Shown in pieces: positions 34,640 to 48,540 of a DNA stretch of 64,000 nt. The DNA comes from Boswellia sacra. Lineage: Eukaryota > Streptophyta > Magnoliopsida > Sapindales > Burseraceae. Under the pieces are notes generated by a model. It saw only the letters and a program-made list of their open reading frames with translations. It made no database searches and had not been told where the DNA came from. Location: the NCBI GenBank assembly GCA_013180625.2, contig SNVD02009484.1:1-64000 (forward strand). Direction: 5' to 3'. A program made the position numbers and the translations under genes. The stretch's first letter is position 1, and every line of letters starts with the position of its first letter.

Positions 34640-36174
34640 CAACCAGCAGATTTGAGTTGAGAAGGATCCATGAAGGTTAAGGTTGGCTGAAGCTGAGCTG
34701 AAGGAGGAGGAGATTGTTGATTTGTTTGGATTTCGGATAGTTTCAGCCTTTTTGGGGTTAATTTAATTGACTTCGTTTGTCACTGTAACGACGACGTTTC
34801 AGTGTATTTCGCTTACGTGGCGGAGCCAGATGGCTTACGTGTGTCTCAGCTCGTTGAAGTTGAAATTGAAGTTGGAACCAATAAAATTTTCCGGGAACTT
34901 GGACATTGGAAGGTACTTTTGAATATCTGTTGGAGAAGAATTACGTACTTGGCACGTTTTATTGTTTTTTAATGATTTGATTAAAATTAAAAATTGCTTT
35001 TGTCGTACTTGACGGTATCCAGCTAAATTGGTTCCTTGAAACAATCACTAGTTTGTGATTAATATCAATTAACTTATTGGAGAGAATTAAAAAGCATTTA
35101 TTATTTCTTCTTCAGCCAAAATCCAAAAATATTCGCCAAAATAGTAGTAATATGGGTCAACTTGTTGCCTTGACTGTTCCATTTACGATTAAATATGAAT
35201 TATGTAATATAAACAATGAGCTTGGAGTCCTAGAGGGCTTGTGAGATCAAGAGTGATTGATCGTTTTGGGTCCATTGCAGCCGGTAAGCTAAATCATGTA
35301 AGTACAAGTTGACACCGTCAAAACTGAGACCGACCACAGACTTCTCGAAGTTGACAATAACATGTGAATACCCTTTTTTTTTTTCAGATAAGACACAAAT
35401 TTATTTATTACAAAATCACTACAAGAAAACTACTGTCCAACCCTTTTTGAAAGGAGATCCCTTCAAATTGCTTAGTAATTGAAATCCTTGAGGAACATGA
35501 ATCTTATCCAAAGCATCTCCCAATCTTCCGCCACAGCATCTTCAAAATCATGTGAACACTCTTTAACACTCGAAAAGGGAGGCATTGTCCAAGAAATATT
35601 GTCCGAAGTCTGTAGCCAAACTCGACTCAATCAATAGTATGCTGAAGCGCTATTGCCTCCATGAACCCTTTAAAATGTAACTCAAGCATCAAAGTCTTGG
35701 GGTTTCAAATTCAGTCAAAGAAAGAAGGCTCTCACAATGGTTCACTCCCTAAGAAGGTTTTAAAATAACATTCTGGTATTTTCTGTCCGGCATGGTTCAT
35801 TGGTTAAGAGGGGCTTGCAGAGGTAGATAAGAGGGAACACAACAGCAAAGAAGCAAGGAAAACAACTTTTTTTAAGATAATTTCAGCCCTCAACTAGCAA
35901 TTTCACAAATCACAATCAACCCCATATAGTTCACAGATCAGTATCTGGTCAAGCCTCTTCATCTCTCACATTGAAGAAAGCTGGTTACTTGGTAAACTTG
36001 CACCAAAACTTCGTGAAGACCTGATGCAGAAAGTCCATACTACTATGTCAATAACATGGTATCATCAGCCTTGATAACTGAATTAAATGTATTACCTTCA
36101 TCATATGCTCCTTAGAGTCGAGCGATCAAATGTATGCTTAAACAAGGCAATCAAACATCTCTAAGCAGACCACT
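34640..36174. other. Intergenic, no supported gene
   Basis: Contains the upstream region of the secreted-protein gene and the 3' flank of the MYND gene. A CACTACAAGAAAACTA motif at 35418 looks like a lone CACTA terminus without a partner. Transposon-like but undefined sequence fills 35400-35800. Confidence 0.45.
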
Positions 36175-39100
36175 TCACATCCCAAATAAGAAGCAATTTG
36201 AATAGCAAGGAAGGAATAGAGCATTATCTTCAACTGCCATGGGCTGCCTAAATGGATTCAATTGGATCTACAAAGACACAGACTTAATTAAAAGAATGAT
36301 AAAATTGAGAAGTTGTGGCTCATTACCAAACACCATGAAAACCCAGAAGCTATTTGAACTCACAGGAAGTTTAAGAGGACATCCAGTTATCATGCTTATG
36401 CAAGAAGCTGCAAGATGACAAGCTTCTTCACAATAATCTGAAAATACTGCTGGGACATTTATCTCCTTTATTAGTTCCTGAAATGAGTTCATCCAAGCAA
36501 TCATAAACAAGGAATGAAATGTAAAACATAACAGCTCCCAAAGTAACCTTCTTATACACACATATCATAATCAGTGAGAGGAATACTCAGGGTATTAATG
36601 ACATACGATAGTAGATGACCAACTTGAATAAGCAGCAATGCCAGCATTTGGAGCAATGATTAAATGAGGAAATGAATACTGTCCAAGGAACAGAAGTCTT
36701 GTGAAACTACAAGAAAAAAAGCAAGCAGCTAAAATTTTCCAAGAATTAACAAGAAGATAAAAATATGCAGATGCACACACAGAGATACCTTTGCTAGATC
36801 TCCATATCGATCATGATAAAATCCTTTGTGTAGCTGCAATGTTACTGCTGAAGACCTAATCATGCCAGCACTGCAACTGAAATTGTCACTTGAAGATTTG
36901 CAAGTACAATCAATATCAGTGCAACGAGCATAACTGCAAAGATTTATCTTCTCACCGTCCCTATTTATCAAGCATGAAAGAAGAATAAATCTTGAGATAA
37001 TAATCGATACACTACTAATTGTTTTATCTTCCCAAAAACATCCATTATGAAGTTTGCTACTTACCTGTGTTCTGGAATTTCAGGCCCAATAAGCTCCACT
37101 CTAACCTGCACACCAGGGAAAAGAGCGCATAACTCCCCAAAGACAGCTAGTTGTAAAAGCTCTTTCTCAGGCCCTGAAGACACTCAAATATGAAGCAAAG
37201 GTAACTGAAAGAAGCCATAAAAAGATACTAACTTGATCTTGTCCAAGGCGACAAACCAACTACATAAATTCTCAGGGTGCAATAGTCAAGGTAAGTACAC
37301 TCCCAATGAAAAGTAATGCAGCAATAACAATTAATAACCGATGTATATATACATTTCTCTACCCTTTGGAACATACTGTCACCATTTTCTTTAAACTTAT
37401 GTTACAAGGCCAACATCTATAACTTTTCAACCTAGTCTAACTTGTCAAAGTGAAATAGAAACTAAGAAGCAAGTTAAGTAACATTCTGAAAGAAAAACCA
37501 GCTCTCCCATATTACTATAAGGTTGTTCTACCTTGAGCAATGTTATGTTATTCACCAGGACATTATATATTTTACCCCAACAGCATAAGGGGATTATCCA
37601 AGTAATATGCGCATTTCAATAACACAAGCCAGGATAGCAGTTGAAAAGATACACCCACTTTTAAATTGAATGATTTAAGAGTGAAAAGCTGAAGGCAACA
37701 ATATACCAAGATAGTGTATGGACAGTTTATCACTGATTTTAGAACTAACGCTTCTCAAACCAGCAACTTGAGTGGCATAATATATTGTAAGAGGCTGCAA
37801 ATGAAATCAAATAAAATAATTAGAGCATCAACAACCTGGCTATTTTTGCACTAAAATTAAAACTTAGCATTCAATTGAGGTTTGCAGTTTGATAAATCAT
37901 TGATTGGCTGACTTGAATTCGATTCCCTTATCTAGTCCATATTTCAACTTTCGACTAACTTAAAAGAATGTGTATTTGGATTTAAGCAGAACCATAGATG
38001 GAACTCAAACCCTCATAAGTTTGGACTTAGTAATAGTGTGTTTTGTCACTTGAAGTTCATATCTATAATTTGAACATTTTACCCCTCAAATAGCAACACT
38101 GCAGCACAAAAGTTAAGCATTCTCAAATTTTAGAGACCTTGTAAAATGGAGAAAAAAAAATCTGATAAGTTTCTGTTCATCAAACATAGTTTTGATCTTG
38201 ACAGGTCAGGGTAAATGAATTCTGACTAGGAAATTTTACTGTATGTATGTTAAACATTAGTTGTAAATTCAATGGTTAAACTAACACAAGATAAGCATCA
38301 ATTTGTTATCTAAATGCAGTGTAAATACCATACCCAGTGAAGAAGCAAAGCAACAGGTGAATGTAACGGGATGCTCCTCCACTCATAGTAATCCTTCCAA
38401 CTACAAAAATGCTTTGATATCGGATACGTAGGCCCTGCATGATCACACAAAAAAAAAATCACAAACCTTAAAATTTACATGGAAATAAAAAAGGGAAAGC
38501 CAAGAATGGTACCCGAACATGGGCACAAAATACCAGGGAGATCCCAAGTATCATCTTTTGACCTGACAATATAGTAAAGAACATGTGAAAAAAATAATAA
38601 TAATAACAAAAGACAAAAAATCACACTTTTTAAATATTTCATTCCTGTAATGACCTAATATCTATCATTAGTCCTTTGATTCTCCAAATCCTGCAAAGAT
38701 TTTAATTTCAAATGAACAAGCATCCTATTGACATTCAAGATCAGGAAACTTTTGAAAACCTTAAAAAGATGCTGGTGCACAATATAACCTCTTGCCTCTA
38801 GTATATACATAAATTCAATATCAGTGTTCTAAATTCGATATATCTAGTTACTTCCAACAATACCTTTTTGAATCAGTAACTATAACATTAGGAAACATAA
38901 TAGATTGCAGACTGCTAAGGCAAAAGCATAAGAAAACAAAAAAGAGGAAGGAACCTTGCACAATCAAATGAAGCAACAGATAATCCGCAACAACATTCAG
39001 ACATCCACATTCCCACTCGATGAATGCCCCTTTTGCTCAAGAACGAACACCTGGTCTCAATCTTTTCACAAACCTATCGAGAGTAACACCGAATGAAGCA

Positions 39101-39560
39101 AACAAACCCATTTAGAACTATACAACAAAACACAACCTATAGTTATTTGGAACAACGTGTCATATTCCTTCAAGTGAATAACCATATCCGATTACCATAA
39201 CCGTAGCTTCTTCAGAGAAAGTGAAAGGAAAATCATTCAAGACATCTACAAGCTTCATTTGCTGTTCCAACCTCTCACACTCTTCTCTGTGATCACTCCA
39301 ATGTGAAATCTGGAACAAATGACATCCAAATCAAATTATTACTTAACTGAATAATAGATTTTACAAGAGGATGATAATTTCCAATACCTTAACTCTACCG
39401 GGTTAAAAAAAAAAAAAAAAACGCTATTTGGACCTCATAAAGGTTAAGGGGTGACCTGGTGAGAGACGGAACAATAAGCAACGGCTCCACAGCGACCACA
39501 GCGTCTTCTGGCCGGGCCTACGCAACGAGTTCCACGCCCCTTAGCAGCACACTCCTCCAT
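36175..39560 (-). CDS. MYND-type zinc-finger protein, eleven exons, 371 aa
   Basis: Exons in coding order: 39560-39456, 39309-39196, 39073-38955, 38562-38534, 38434-38334, 37794-37707, 37173-37065, 36960-36789, 36678-36607, 36477-36364 and 36267-36175. All have GT/AG borders and the joined 1116 bases form one open frame. The N-terminus is a MYND zinc finger: [20 protein letters not shown], then WSDHREEC, with candidate ligands Cys21, Cys24, Cys30, His34, His42 and Cys46. The rest matches the C-terminal domain of MSS51/ZMYND15-type proteins: YPHL-like [19 protein letters not shown], then [18 protein letters not shown] fingers bind proline-rich partners. Role in plants unknown to me. One exon is only 29 bases. 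The end is NCFLFGM. Confidence 0.9.
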
Positions 39561-42500
39561 TGCTATAGTTTTCAAGTTTCCAATTCGGACTGGGAACGAC
39601 TGTACTTCTTCATAAGGTATACCCTGGACCTGGATTCAGGAGTTAGTGGACCTATTTCGGCCAGACTCTTTATTTGAAATATAATGGGCTGGACCTGATC
39701 GTTTAATACTCCAATCCGGTACGAGCTGACGTCCTGGCGTGGACCCTATTGTGTGTAACTTATAACTCTTCGAAAAAACAAAAGTGATGTCGATGACATA
39801 TCTACCTCTAATTCTGAAAATTTGATATATTTCTTTTCTTCGTCAAGAATTATTAAAATTTTATTAAAAAATATAAATTTTTTTAAATTATTTTTAATTT
39901 TATATCAAAATTATTTAAAATTCTAAAAGTTCAAAACTTAAAATTAAAAAATAAAGAAATTACTTTGAAAGACTCATACTTTATAACCCAATTTTTTACA
40001 AGCTCAAATGCAGTAATATTTTTATTATTTCAATATTTTAATAAATGATTTTAATATATAACTTTTTTTAAAGTTTATGTATCATTTATTATGGTAATAA
40101 TTTTTTTAAGACTTCTTGAAATAATGGTTGATGGAAGACTAGTAGCAAGTTTTGAGTTTTATTTTTATTTTTTAAAATTTTATTTTGAATATTTTTGAAT
40201 AGTCAATCATGAGCAATTTAGAAAATTTATATTTTCTAAAAGAATTTTTTAACAGTTCTTAATAGAGAGGATAGGTATATTAGATTTTTAGAACTAGATA
40301 TAGTCATGTAAGATTTCAAAAAGCATCAAAGAAAGATTGTGGAATTAACCCTAATAATAATATCAGAGAACAAAAAGAAAAACTAAGTAGAGGGGCCTGT
40401 TGATTTTTAACAAGTTCAATATTAAGAAGAAAAATACTCTTCGTGTAAGTTTTTAACAAGGTGACGATTGCTTAATAAGTTACACTGTGTTGACCCCTTC
40501 ATAATTCGTTGACCAGATTATTTGGTTTTGTTAGCTCGTCATGCCTGACAAGCGGGACAAGTAGATACTCATCAAATTGTTAGCTTATCAATTGGCTAGC
40601 CAAACAAAGAAAATTGTTGTTTGGCTAAATTTCAAATCAAACCCTTAAAACATGATTATTTGCACGAATTGTCCGAAAAACATCATAGATTTATGATTAC
40701 TTTGTTTTGAATAATATTACTCCAGTAAAGAATAGACAAAACTTGTCTCAAATTGAGACTCTCAACTGACACCTTTTATGCCTAAAACAGCACAATCACA
40801 ATACATTGACGCTGGCATGATGTTGCATTTCTTGAACGCATAATTGCCCAATCTTGGATCCTTATCCGGCACAAGGTATTGGTGGAAGCATGTCAAATTC
40901 TTTTGAGGCTGTTATTATGTGCTGTATATCAATTTTGCCTGCCACTGTATTGGTGTTCTCTTTAGGAGGGACTAGGGGAGATCCAGTATAATTATCGCAA
41001 GGGAAAACTACATAAATTAGTTAAAATTAAAAAAAAAAAAATAAAGAAGGGTGGTAAGGGCAAGTGCCATTGTCCCCACGCAAGCAAACTGGCTCAGGCC
41101 CTCGTCATTGGACAGGCAAACAAGGCCATCTCTCTTTATGTTCCCTTTGAGAAGATGATAGAAGCAAAACCATTAAAACATCAAAGTTAGGCTTCGGTTA
41201 GGATTGAGTATTTAAGATTCTAGCTTTATGTTATGAGAATCCAACCTCACATTTTGCCAGACCTGATACTAGCTGGGCACATACACATGCAAATTAAAGA
41301 CACAAGGGACCATATTTACGTGCCTAACGTTGCTAGTATTTACCAAACGCAACTTGTTATATTTGCCCACCAAACCAATCATTAAAATTATTGATGAGAA
41401 TCCAATGCCTTGAAAACCCCAAAGTTTCTCTATAAGGTTGTCCACAGAAGTTGAGTTAACGTCTAAGATCAGGGTTAAAAGGCGTAATCGATGGACAACA
41501 ACTGGATAAGAAAGTTTACGATACATCCTTTGTACTACATTAACGTAAAAAAATTATAATCGGGTCCACGAATATATCATAACTTCTCCAATTGAATATA
41601 TCCCTACTTTCTTCTGTTGATCACAAGCCACGAGGGATTTTATCTAAAAACTTAAGTTAGTAGAAATATTTATCCTCATATGCAAGGTCTTGTCTTATAA
41701 CCTCTTTACGTAAAAACTTAAACTAGTAAGAATACGAGTCCTCAAGTGCAAGATTTTTTTATGTAGGCCAACATAATTTTTCTTTTTTTTTTCTTTTAAT
41801 TTATAGTTGGGAGATTTGAGTCTTAGACCGTTATGTCAAAGTACTCTTATACCATATTGAATTTAATATTTTACCTAAAAGCTTGAAATAGAAGATGTAG
41901 ACTCAACGTTAATTTTATTCTTCAATAGAAGAAGTTAGTCAGTAAAAAGATACCATCAGTTTAAGGACCTTTAAAAACAGTTAAAAATTAAATGAGATTA
42001 ATCAAATTTATCTTAAATAATATCATCACTTCTTAGAAAGATCCTTCTCTATGTCCAAGACTTTTGGGATAAGGGAACTAAATGGCCCCAATCCTAGCTA
42101 ACTGGCTCTGCCACTACGGATTGAGCCACCACTTACTCAATTTATTCTCACGATAATGTTATGGTATATTCTTACTAGTTTCTTTAATATACTTTCTCTT
42201 GTAAGATAATAGTGTTCGAAAATATGGAAGATGTTGTATTACCTGTTTGGTAAAAGGGAGGAAAATATAGAGCTCCCATTATATTGCTAGTACAAGATGC
42301 CCCAAATCAAATCACACCGAAAAAAAAAATTTATTAAAGAAGATGCCATGCCATATCTTCTTTTAAAAAAAGGATCATTCCCACCGTCATTGTTTTGCTT
42401 TTTTTTACCTTGTAAAAGTTCTTGAAAAAGATTATTAACCCTAATTATTTAGTATATTTGGGTCTATGATTCGCTTCGAACCTTCAATTTAATCTCGGAT

Positions 42501-42975
42501 CTAATCCATACAATTAGTTCACTTGGTCGGCCATGAGATGAGCCATGACTCGATCACATACCCCCCAAAAGAAGAACACAACTCATCAAGCTAACCACTG
42601 AATCCGACCCAATTGATGCTAATATGGTTTCTGGTTATGACCCCACATAGAGTATACCTTTTTTTTTTAATTTTTTTTTGTGGTGGGGGAATTTTTCATT
42701 TTTTATGATCATGGCAGTAAATGGGAAAATATAAATTAGTGGGTGGTGGTGGGCCAAATGGAGATTCGGTTTGACTAGAAGGCATTGGTGATTATTTTAA
42801 TTAAAACAAGCTTTAGTTTGCTTAGCTTTGGCTTTCACAATTACAAGTCAACTAATTGTTTATGATTTTTTCAATTTCTAGTTAGTCGTTGGAAATTTTT
42901 GCATAAATGTAAGCCCTTCCGTATTTCTATGTGTAAAATAATATGATGCATGGTTAGAATACTCCAAATACAATA

Positions 42976-42980
<5 letters not shown>
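39561..42980. other. Intergenic, no supported gene
   Basis: AT-rich, with many homopolymer runs. Short open stretches (such as 41269-41526 minus) have no coding signature. No transposon with clear ends was found here. Confidence 0.45.

Positions 42981-43019
<39 letters not shown>
42981..43019. repeat. (TA)n microsatellite
   Basis: About 19 uninterrupted TA units in intergenic DNA. Confidence 0.9.
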
Positions 43020-43023
<4 letters not shown>

Positions 43024-43956
43024 CATGTGCATTGCAGTACATGATGCATGTATCTTATGCGATGAGAATGTAATTTATTTTATCAGATATCAATTGGATT
43101 AGCTGCTTAGAATATATATGGAAATGTTAAGAGGGTCTTCTTCTATTTTATTTCTCATCTTCAATTCTCTTATCCTTCTTGAGAAGGTGTTGTGGCAATA
43201 AAAATTCCTGCCAGAAAAATATTCAAAAAATCAATACTTAATTTTATAATTATTAACCAACATACACAAGTAGAGGAGATTTAGTATTAAAAAAATCTGC
43301 ATACGATGCAGAAAAAATAGTTGGGTGAGGATTTACATGTGGCTTGAGTTGGCGTTGGGGCTGGCCCCTGCCGTCCTCGTCCTGGGTGCAGATTGGTCTT
43401 TATGCCAACTTAAATCCTAAAAAGTTAATGCATTCAACTGTTGTCAAGGAAATGACCAATTCCATGACGTTATGCAGTTCCAAGCAGTTACTTCAAACTT
43501 TTTTGCTCCAAGTAATTCGTAAATAGTTATTAAAATAAAAGTTTAGTTAAAAATAATTAATATTATAAATAAAAATAATTATCATTTAACGTGTAACAAA
43601 TATTAATTTTAAAAAAAAAACCTAAAACTACATATTAACATCTAAAAAATTATATATAATATCATTCAAAAACTGTATTTTAATTTTAAACAGTAAAATG
43701 TTAAAATTATAATTCAAATACAACTAAAGTTTACAACCTAATGTCACATCTTACATAATAAAAACTTATAAAAAGAGGAAAAAATGAACTAAAAAAGTTA
43801 TATATCTTGTAAATATTTTACTACGTCAGATGATAGATTTTAAATTGTATTTGAATTATAAATCTAATATTATTAAATTTTAAATCATTATAATGTTCTA
43901 ATTATTAGCACAATATATGATACTCCATAAAGAAATTCTGATAGTAGAGCTATTAA
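43020..43956. other. Intergenic, no supported gene
   Basis: AT-rich. A 60-codon plus-strand open stretch at 43344-43526 is isolated, has no family resemblance and is not annotated. Confidence 0.4.
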
Positions 43957-43964
43957 CTATATAC

Positions 43965-44456
43965 ATGGGTGACAATTTGGGTTACGACACGCGAACCTGA
44001 CACGAATATGATATACTATTAATAAACAGGTCGGATTCGTATTGAGGGTGTTCAATACGTCAACCCGTTTAGTTACACGAATAGTTAAACATATCTTATC
44101 AACCCTTTAACATGCAAGCTCATTTAATGATGTGAATTTTTACCTACTTACAACATATATATTATAAAACTAAAAATTTTACAAAGTAAATTACATAATA
44201 GTAAACTATGATGATTTTAATAATTTTTTACACTAACAATTATTTATATTTTAAAATTAATTTTAATTGATATATGTATATATATAATATAACATATTAT
44301 GCATAATTAGATTAAACAATTAAGTAAATTATCTGAATTAAATATGACACGATTATAGTACGTAGATGACATATTTAATAACTTTATCAAATCTGTATTT
44401 CATATCTTGATACAAATAATTAAATAGATCGATACATATAACACGAATTACTAGCT
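43965..44456. mobile_element. Decayed non-autonomous hAT element, related to the one at 45967
   Basis: The left end has GGGTGACAATTTGGGTTACG and the right end has ATAACACGAATTACTAGC. Inside are the ACACGAA and AACCCGTTTA motifs that recur in the clear element at 45967-46758. The flanks CTATATAC (43957-43964) and TTATATAC (44457-44464) match at 7 of 8, the length expected for hAT. The terminal repeat is weak, so borders are approximate. Confidence 0.55.
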
Positions 44457-45958
44457 TTATATACTGCTTTCGAAGATTAAAGGCATTTGTCAAAAAGTTA
44501 CTGTAGTCCATAGCGCAAAGTGTAAATTATTGAATGAATCGTGTATATATGGTCCTGAAATGTGATGGATAACGTTTGGAAGATGTTAAAGTCTTTTGAT
44601 GCGGTCGCGTGCTGAAACTTAGTTGGAATTTTCATGGTTGGACTCGGTGCTGCTAGACTTTGTTTTTATTATGAAATTTATAATAACAATATCTATTAAT
44701 AATTACCTGTAAAATCTCTTTCTCGTTTAGAAATCGGTACTTCCAGGAAAGAAAAACCCTTCATTCAACATTAAATGTGAACACTCTTGATTTGACAAAT
44801 CATAAATCTTAACAAGATTAGTCGTACAAATTCATAGCCTTTCGTCTTAACTCATATAAAATTAATTGATTTTTAAAAATTGTAAAATAAGTGATGAATA
44901 ATTTTATTCTTCTTGTCTTCATCGTAGGACATTCCAATTCAATTGTTATATAACTTAATCAACACGTTTTATTAGTGTTAAGCATAATTTGAAACACAAT
45001 AAAATTTATAACGAAAGATTATTTTCGCCCTCAAATTTAAATACATGTAGATTATTGATTTTAAATTTATTAAAAGAATTCTTAATTTATGTATTTTTTA
45101 TTGTTTTATGAAATAATTTTTAATTTACTTTCGTACTAAAAATTAAGATTCTGTTCGTTTATTAATCAAAATTATATTTTTTGTACTGCACATTTTCTAA
45201 TATAATTTATATTCAATTTCAACCACGTATTTTTTTTAAAATTTAAAATAATTTAAAATCAATCACATATTTTTAAATTTAATTAAAAATAAAAATACCG
45301 AATTTATAAATAAACACGACCAACTAAACATCAAATTCGTTGATAAACTTTATGCATTGATTAACACGTGACATTTGCCAATCCACAGTACCAACGTGAT
45401 TAAAGTGCAATAATGCAATTTGTAAAAGGAAGAACAAAGCCGGAAACAGAAGCAAAAAGAAAGCCCTGCGCTGTAGCATTCCCCTCGGGTAACTTTCAAT
45501 TTTTTTTTTTTATTAACTTGTTAGCGTATCTTTTGCTTCATAACGTGGTTGAAGTGAGATCACAAACTGAGTAGGTGACGTTGATAGCAAACATATTGAT
45601 GTTACAGTAAAATTGCTTTTTTTACCTCGAGAAGAGGAATGAGAAGATCTCGCGGGATTGATACGATAACAACGAGAGATGATATCGTGAGAAAAATCAA
45701 TCTTCATTGGAAAGACAATGGAAACGATTCTCCAAGATTTGATATAGAGTGTCTGAAAGTTTTGAAAGAGTAGCAAAAGTCCAAGCATAAAAAAGGGCGT
45801 GTTGGTCCCACACCAAGATTTCTTTGGGACTCCCAAATCTCTTCGCTCTCCACCTTGTCGTTTTGGCCCTGTGGCATATAAAATTATTCATTTTGGAATT
45901 ACAAAGTTAAAATGTTTTTTTAGCTCCTTGTATTCACGTATAATACAATATATTATAA
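44457..45958. other. Intergenic, no confident gene
   Basis: AT-rich. A 44-codon plus-strand open stretch starts at the ATG at 45638 and contains INLHWKDNGNDSPRFDIECL. It does not connect to other coding sequence, so I leave it unnamed. Poly-T at about 45500 and TGTAGCATTCCCC precede it. Confidence 0.4.
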
Positions 45959-45966
45959 CATAACAT

Positions 45967-46758
45967 TAGGCCTGACAAATTCTATACGATCCGTTAACAC
46001 GACACGAATTCATTCGATAAAAATGTGTTTTGGATATAATATTATCAGATTGGGTCATTAATGGGTTAATACGATAAAATCCGTTTGATATCGGACCGTG
46101 TTTGGGTTTATACTATAAAAAACCGTTTCACCCGTTTAACCCGTTAATATTAAGGATAATATAATAAATTTATTTATGATACATAAAAAAATATAAAAAA
46201 ATATAACAAATACTAATTTATAACTATATTTAACCTAATTAAAATTATTCTAGTACAATTACGTTATCTTTTTCTTATGCGTGTATGAGTATGACATTTT
46301 GATGAGAAATATAAATAAAAAACTTATAAAATGTTTTATTTAATTTTCAGAAATCATTCAATAATTGGACATTATCAATTATTTATCTTAAATACACTTT
46401 AGATGGATATTTAAATGATGTTGGATACAAAATTTTGTTTATATTTTCGTATTATATTAAATTTGGATATTTTGATAGATTTCAAAATATTTGTTAGATT
46501 TTAAATTTATAAACTATTAGTTTTATTATTTGTTTAGAATTTATACAAATCATGTTATACATATTGTTGTTTAACTTGAAAATAAAAAAATGGGTTAAAC
46601 AGGTTGGATTCGGGTAACACGTTAAGTTAACAGTCGGGTTTGGGTTTATATATTTAGACCCAATAAGTTAATGGGTCAGATTTGGATTAACATAATTTAA
46701 CACGACACGAATACGAAACGATACGAAACCGCTCTAACACGACCCATTACCAGGTCTA
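45967..46758. mobile_element. Non-autonomous hAT transposon, 792 bp
   Basis: Perfect 8-bp duplication CATAACAT at 45959-45966 and 46759-46766. The left end is TAGGCCTGACAAATTC and the complement of the right end is TAGACCTGGTAATGGG (TAG-CCTG shared, then AA). Many ACACGACACGA and AACCCGTTAA motifs lie near both ends, as in the widespread plant hAT family with such subterminal repeats. No coding capacity. Confidence 0.92.
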
Positions 46759-47158
46759 CATAACATAACATCTTCCACTCGTTAACCAATGTTATTGGTT
46801 TTTGTTGCATTAACAGGGGAAATGGCTGGGGTAGCAGTTGTATCTATACAGTTATTATTTATTTTATATAAAAATCGTAAATTTATATGTAAAAATTATA
46901 AATAAATATATAAAAGTTGTCAAGTTATAAATGAATATATAAAAGTTATAAATATAAATTTTATTTATTCGTTTACGATTTTTATATATCTATTTACGAC
47001 TTTTATATAAGTGAATAGTTGTTATATATATATATACAGTAGATATACTGTAATCCTACCCATTAACAGTCTTTTTATCCGTACGAAGATCATCGTTGGT
47101 TTTTCTAATAATAGTTACATTTGACTTAAAATATTATTTAAATATTCATTAATTATTC

Positions 47159-47660
47159 AAGGTCCGTTTAGTTATGTGTCATTTTTTAGCAAAATTTTTA
47201 ATTAGAAATGAAAGCGCATGATATATTTACACATTTTACGAAAATTGAGAGATTTAAATTTCGTAAAAATATATTAGTTATATTTATTTGAAATTTTTAC
47301 TCTAAATAAATTATAATTTTTAAATTTTTAAAAATAATTTTTATTTTTAGATATTATAAAAAATCAAAAATATAATATTTATTTAATAATATAATTTATA
47401 ATAAAAATATTAAAATTATTTGAAAAAATTTAATAAAAAACAAATTAGGTAGGATAAGAGAAGAAAGAAAACAATACTTTTTCTGTTGTTTTTTCTCGTA
47501 AAAACTATATTTTATATATATTGTACTTAAGTTTTGTATCTTTTTTCCTTATTTCGAAATGAAAAACAAATAAACAAACAGTTTTTGCACAAATTTTCAT
47601 GAATCCAAACTAAAATGAAAATGTTTAAAACAATAAAAACGCACAAACAAACGGGGCCTT
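47159..47660. mobile_element. MITE, possibly PIF/Harbinger-like, about 500 bp
   Basis: The left end is AAGGTCCGTTTAGTTATGTG. The complement of the right end is AAGGCCCCGTTTGTTTGTGC. This shared GGCCCGTTTG-type terminus is common among plant MITEs. The flanking bases TCA and TAA would fit a 3-bp target duplication only imperfectly, so the superfamily is uncertain. The interior is AT-rich and non-coding. Confidence 0.6.
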
Positions 47661-48005
47661 AAGATTTTAATATTATTTTTATATTTTAATTTTGAGATCC
47701 TACTGTTGCTGATAATCCATAAATTCTTTGATGGCTACGACTCAGTTTAACTCAAATTTTGGAATTTAAGTAGGGTACAACCGATGGCGTGCATGCAATT
47801 GTTTTTTTTTTTTTTAATAGATGTTGTAACAACTGTTAAAAAAAAATGGCAAAGGATGCAAAAGAAAAAAAAGTGTAAAATTTCCATAAAACTGTACCCT
47901 AGACTGACCCCAAAATTATATATATAATATGCCAGGGTTAATATCTTCTAATTCAAGTCATTCATAAGTTTTTGTCTTAATTATTTATCATGTTACGATA
48001 TATTA
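47661..48005. other. Intergenic, no gene seen
   Basis: AT-rich spacer between two MITEs, with A and T homopolymers around 47804-47870. Confidence 0.5.
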
Positions 48006-48014
48006 TTATATTAT

Positions 48015-48417
48015 GGGTTAATTCTAATTTGCTTCCTGAGGTTAGGCCAAAATAAAATTGAGGACCTCAATTTTTTGAAACTCAAAATTACCCCCTGAGG
48101 TTACTGTATCACCGTTAGATTTAACGGAAAATGTATTAAATAGTAACTTAACGCTTTAGAAACCATTTAGAAAAGGGTATTATAGTCTATTTTACTGCTT
48201 ATTAGCTTTAAGTTATTATTTAATATATTTTTTGTTAAATCTAATATTAGCATTAAGTTATTATTTAATACATTTTCCGTTAAATCTAACAGTTTAATAC
48301 ATTTCCCGTTAAATCTAACGGTGCTACAGTAACCTCAGGGGGCATTCTTAGATTTTAGAAAACTGAGGTCCTCAATTTTTTTTAAGCCTAACCTCAGGGG
48401 GTAAATATAATTATCCC
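48015..48417. mobile_element. Mutator-like MITE with long inverted repeats, 403 bp
   Basis: Perfect 9-bp duplication TTATATTAT at 48006-48014 and 48418-48426, the length made by Mutator-type transposases. The two halves are inverted copies: CCCCTGAGGTTACTGTATCA on the left answers TGCTACAGTAACCTCAGGGG on the right. ACCGTTAGATTTAACGGAAA answers the right half's CGTTAAATCTAACGGT. It could fold into a long hairpin. A local repeat of TAAGTTATTATTTAATA sits at the centre. Confidence 0.93.
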
Positions 48418-48540
48418 TTATATTATCTATTATATGCCCTTCATTATATGTGATATGTATATAAGTGTGTATAAGACAAATATTACTTAATTAATGAAAA
48501 AACTTGGATGACGTTGGAGAAATTTAGTATATTTTATTAA

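Noticed and set aside
35418..35434. CACTACAAGAAAACTA, a CACTA-like terminus
   Set aside because: No matching right end with a 3-bp duplication found downstream; perhaps a remnant or chance match.
45638..45772. 44-codon frame containing INLHWKDNGNDSPRF, faintly like a CRM-type RNA-binding segment
   Set aside because: Similarity is too weak and there are no neighbouring exons; could be a decayed fragment.
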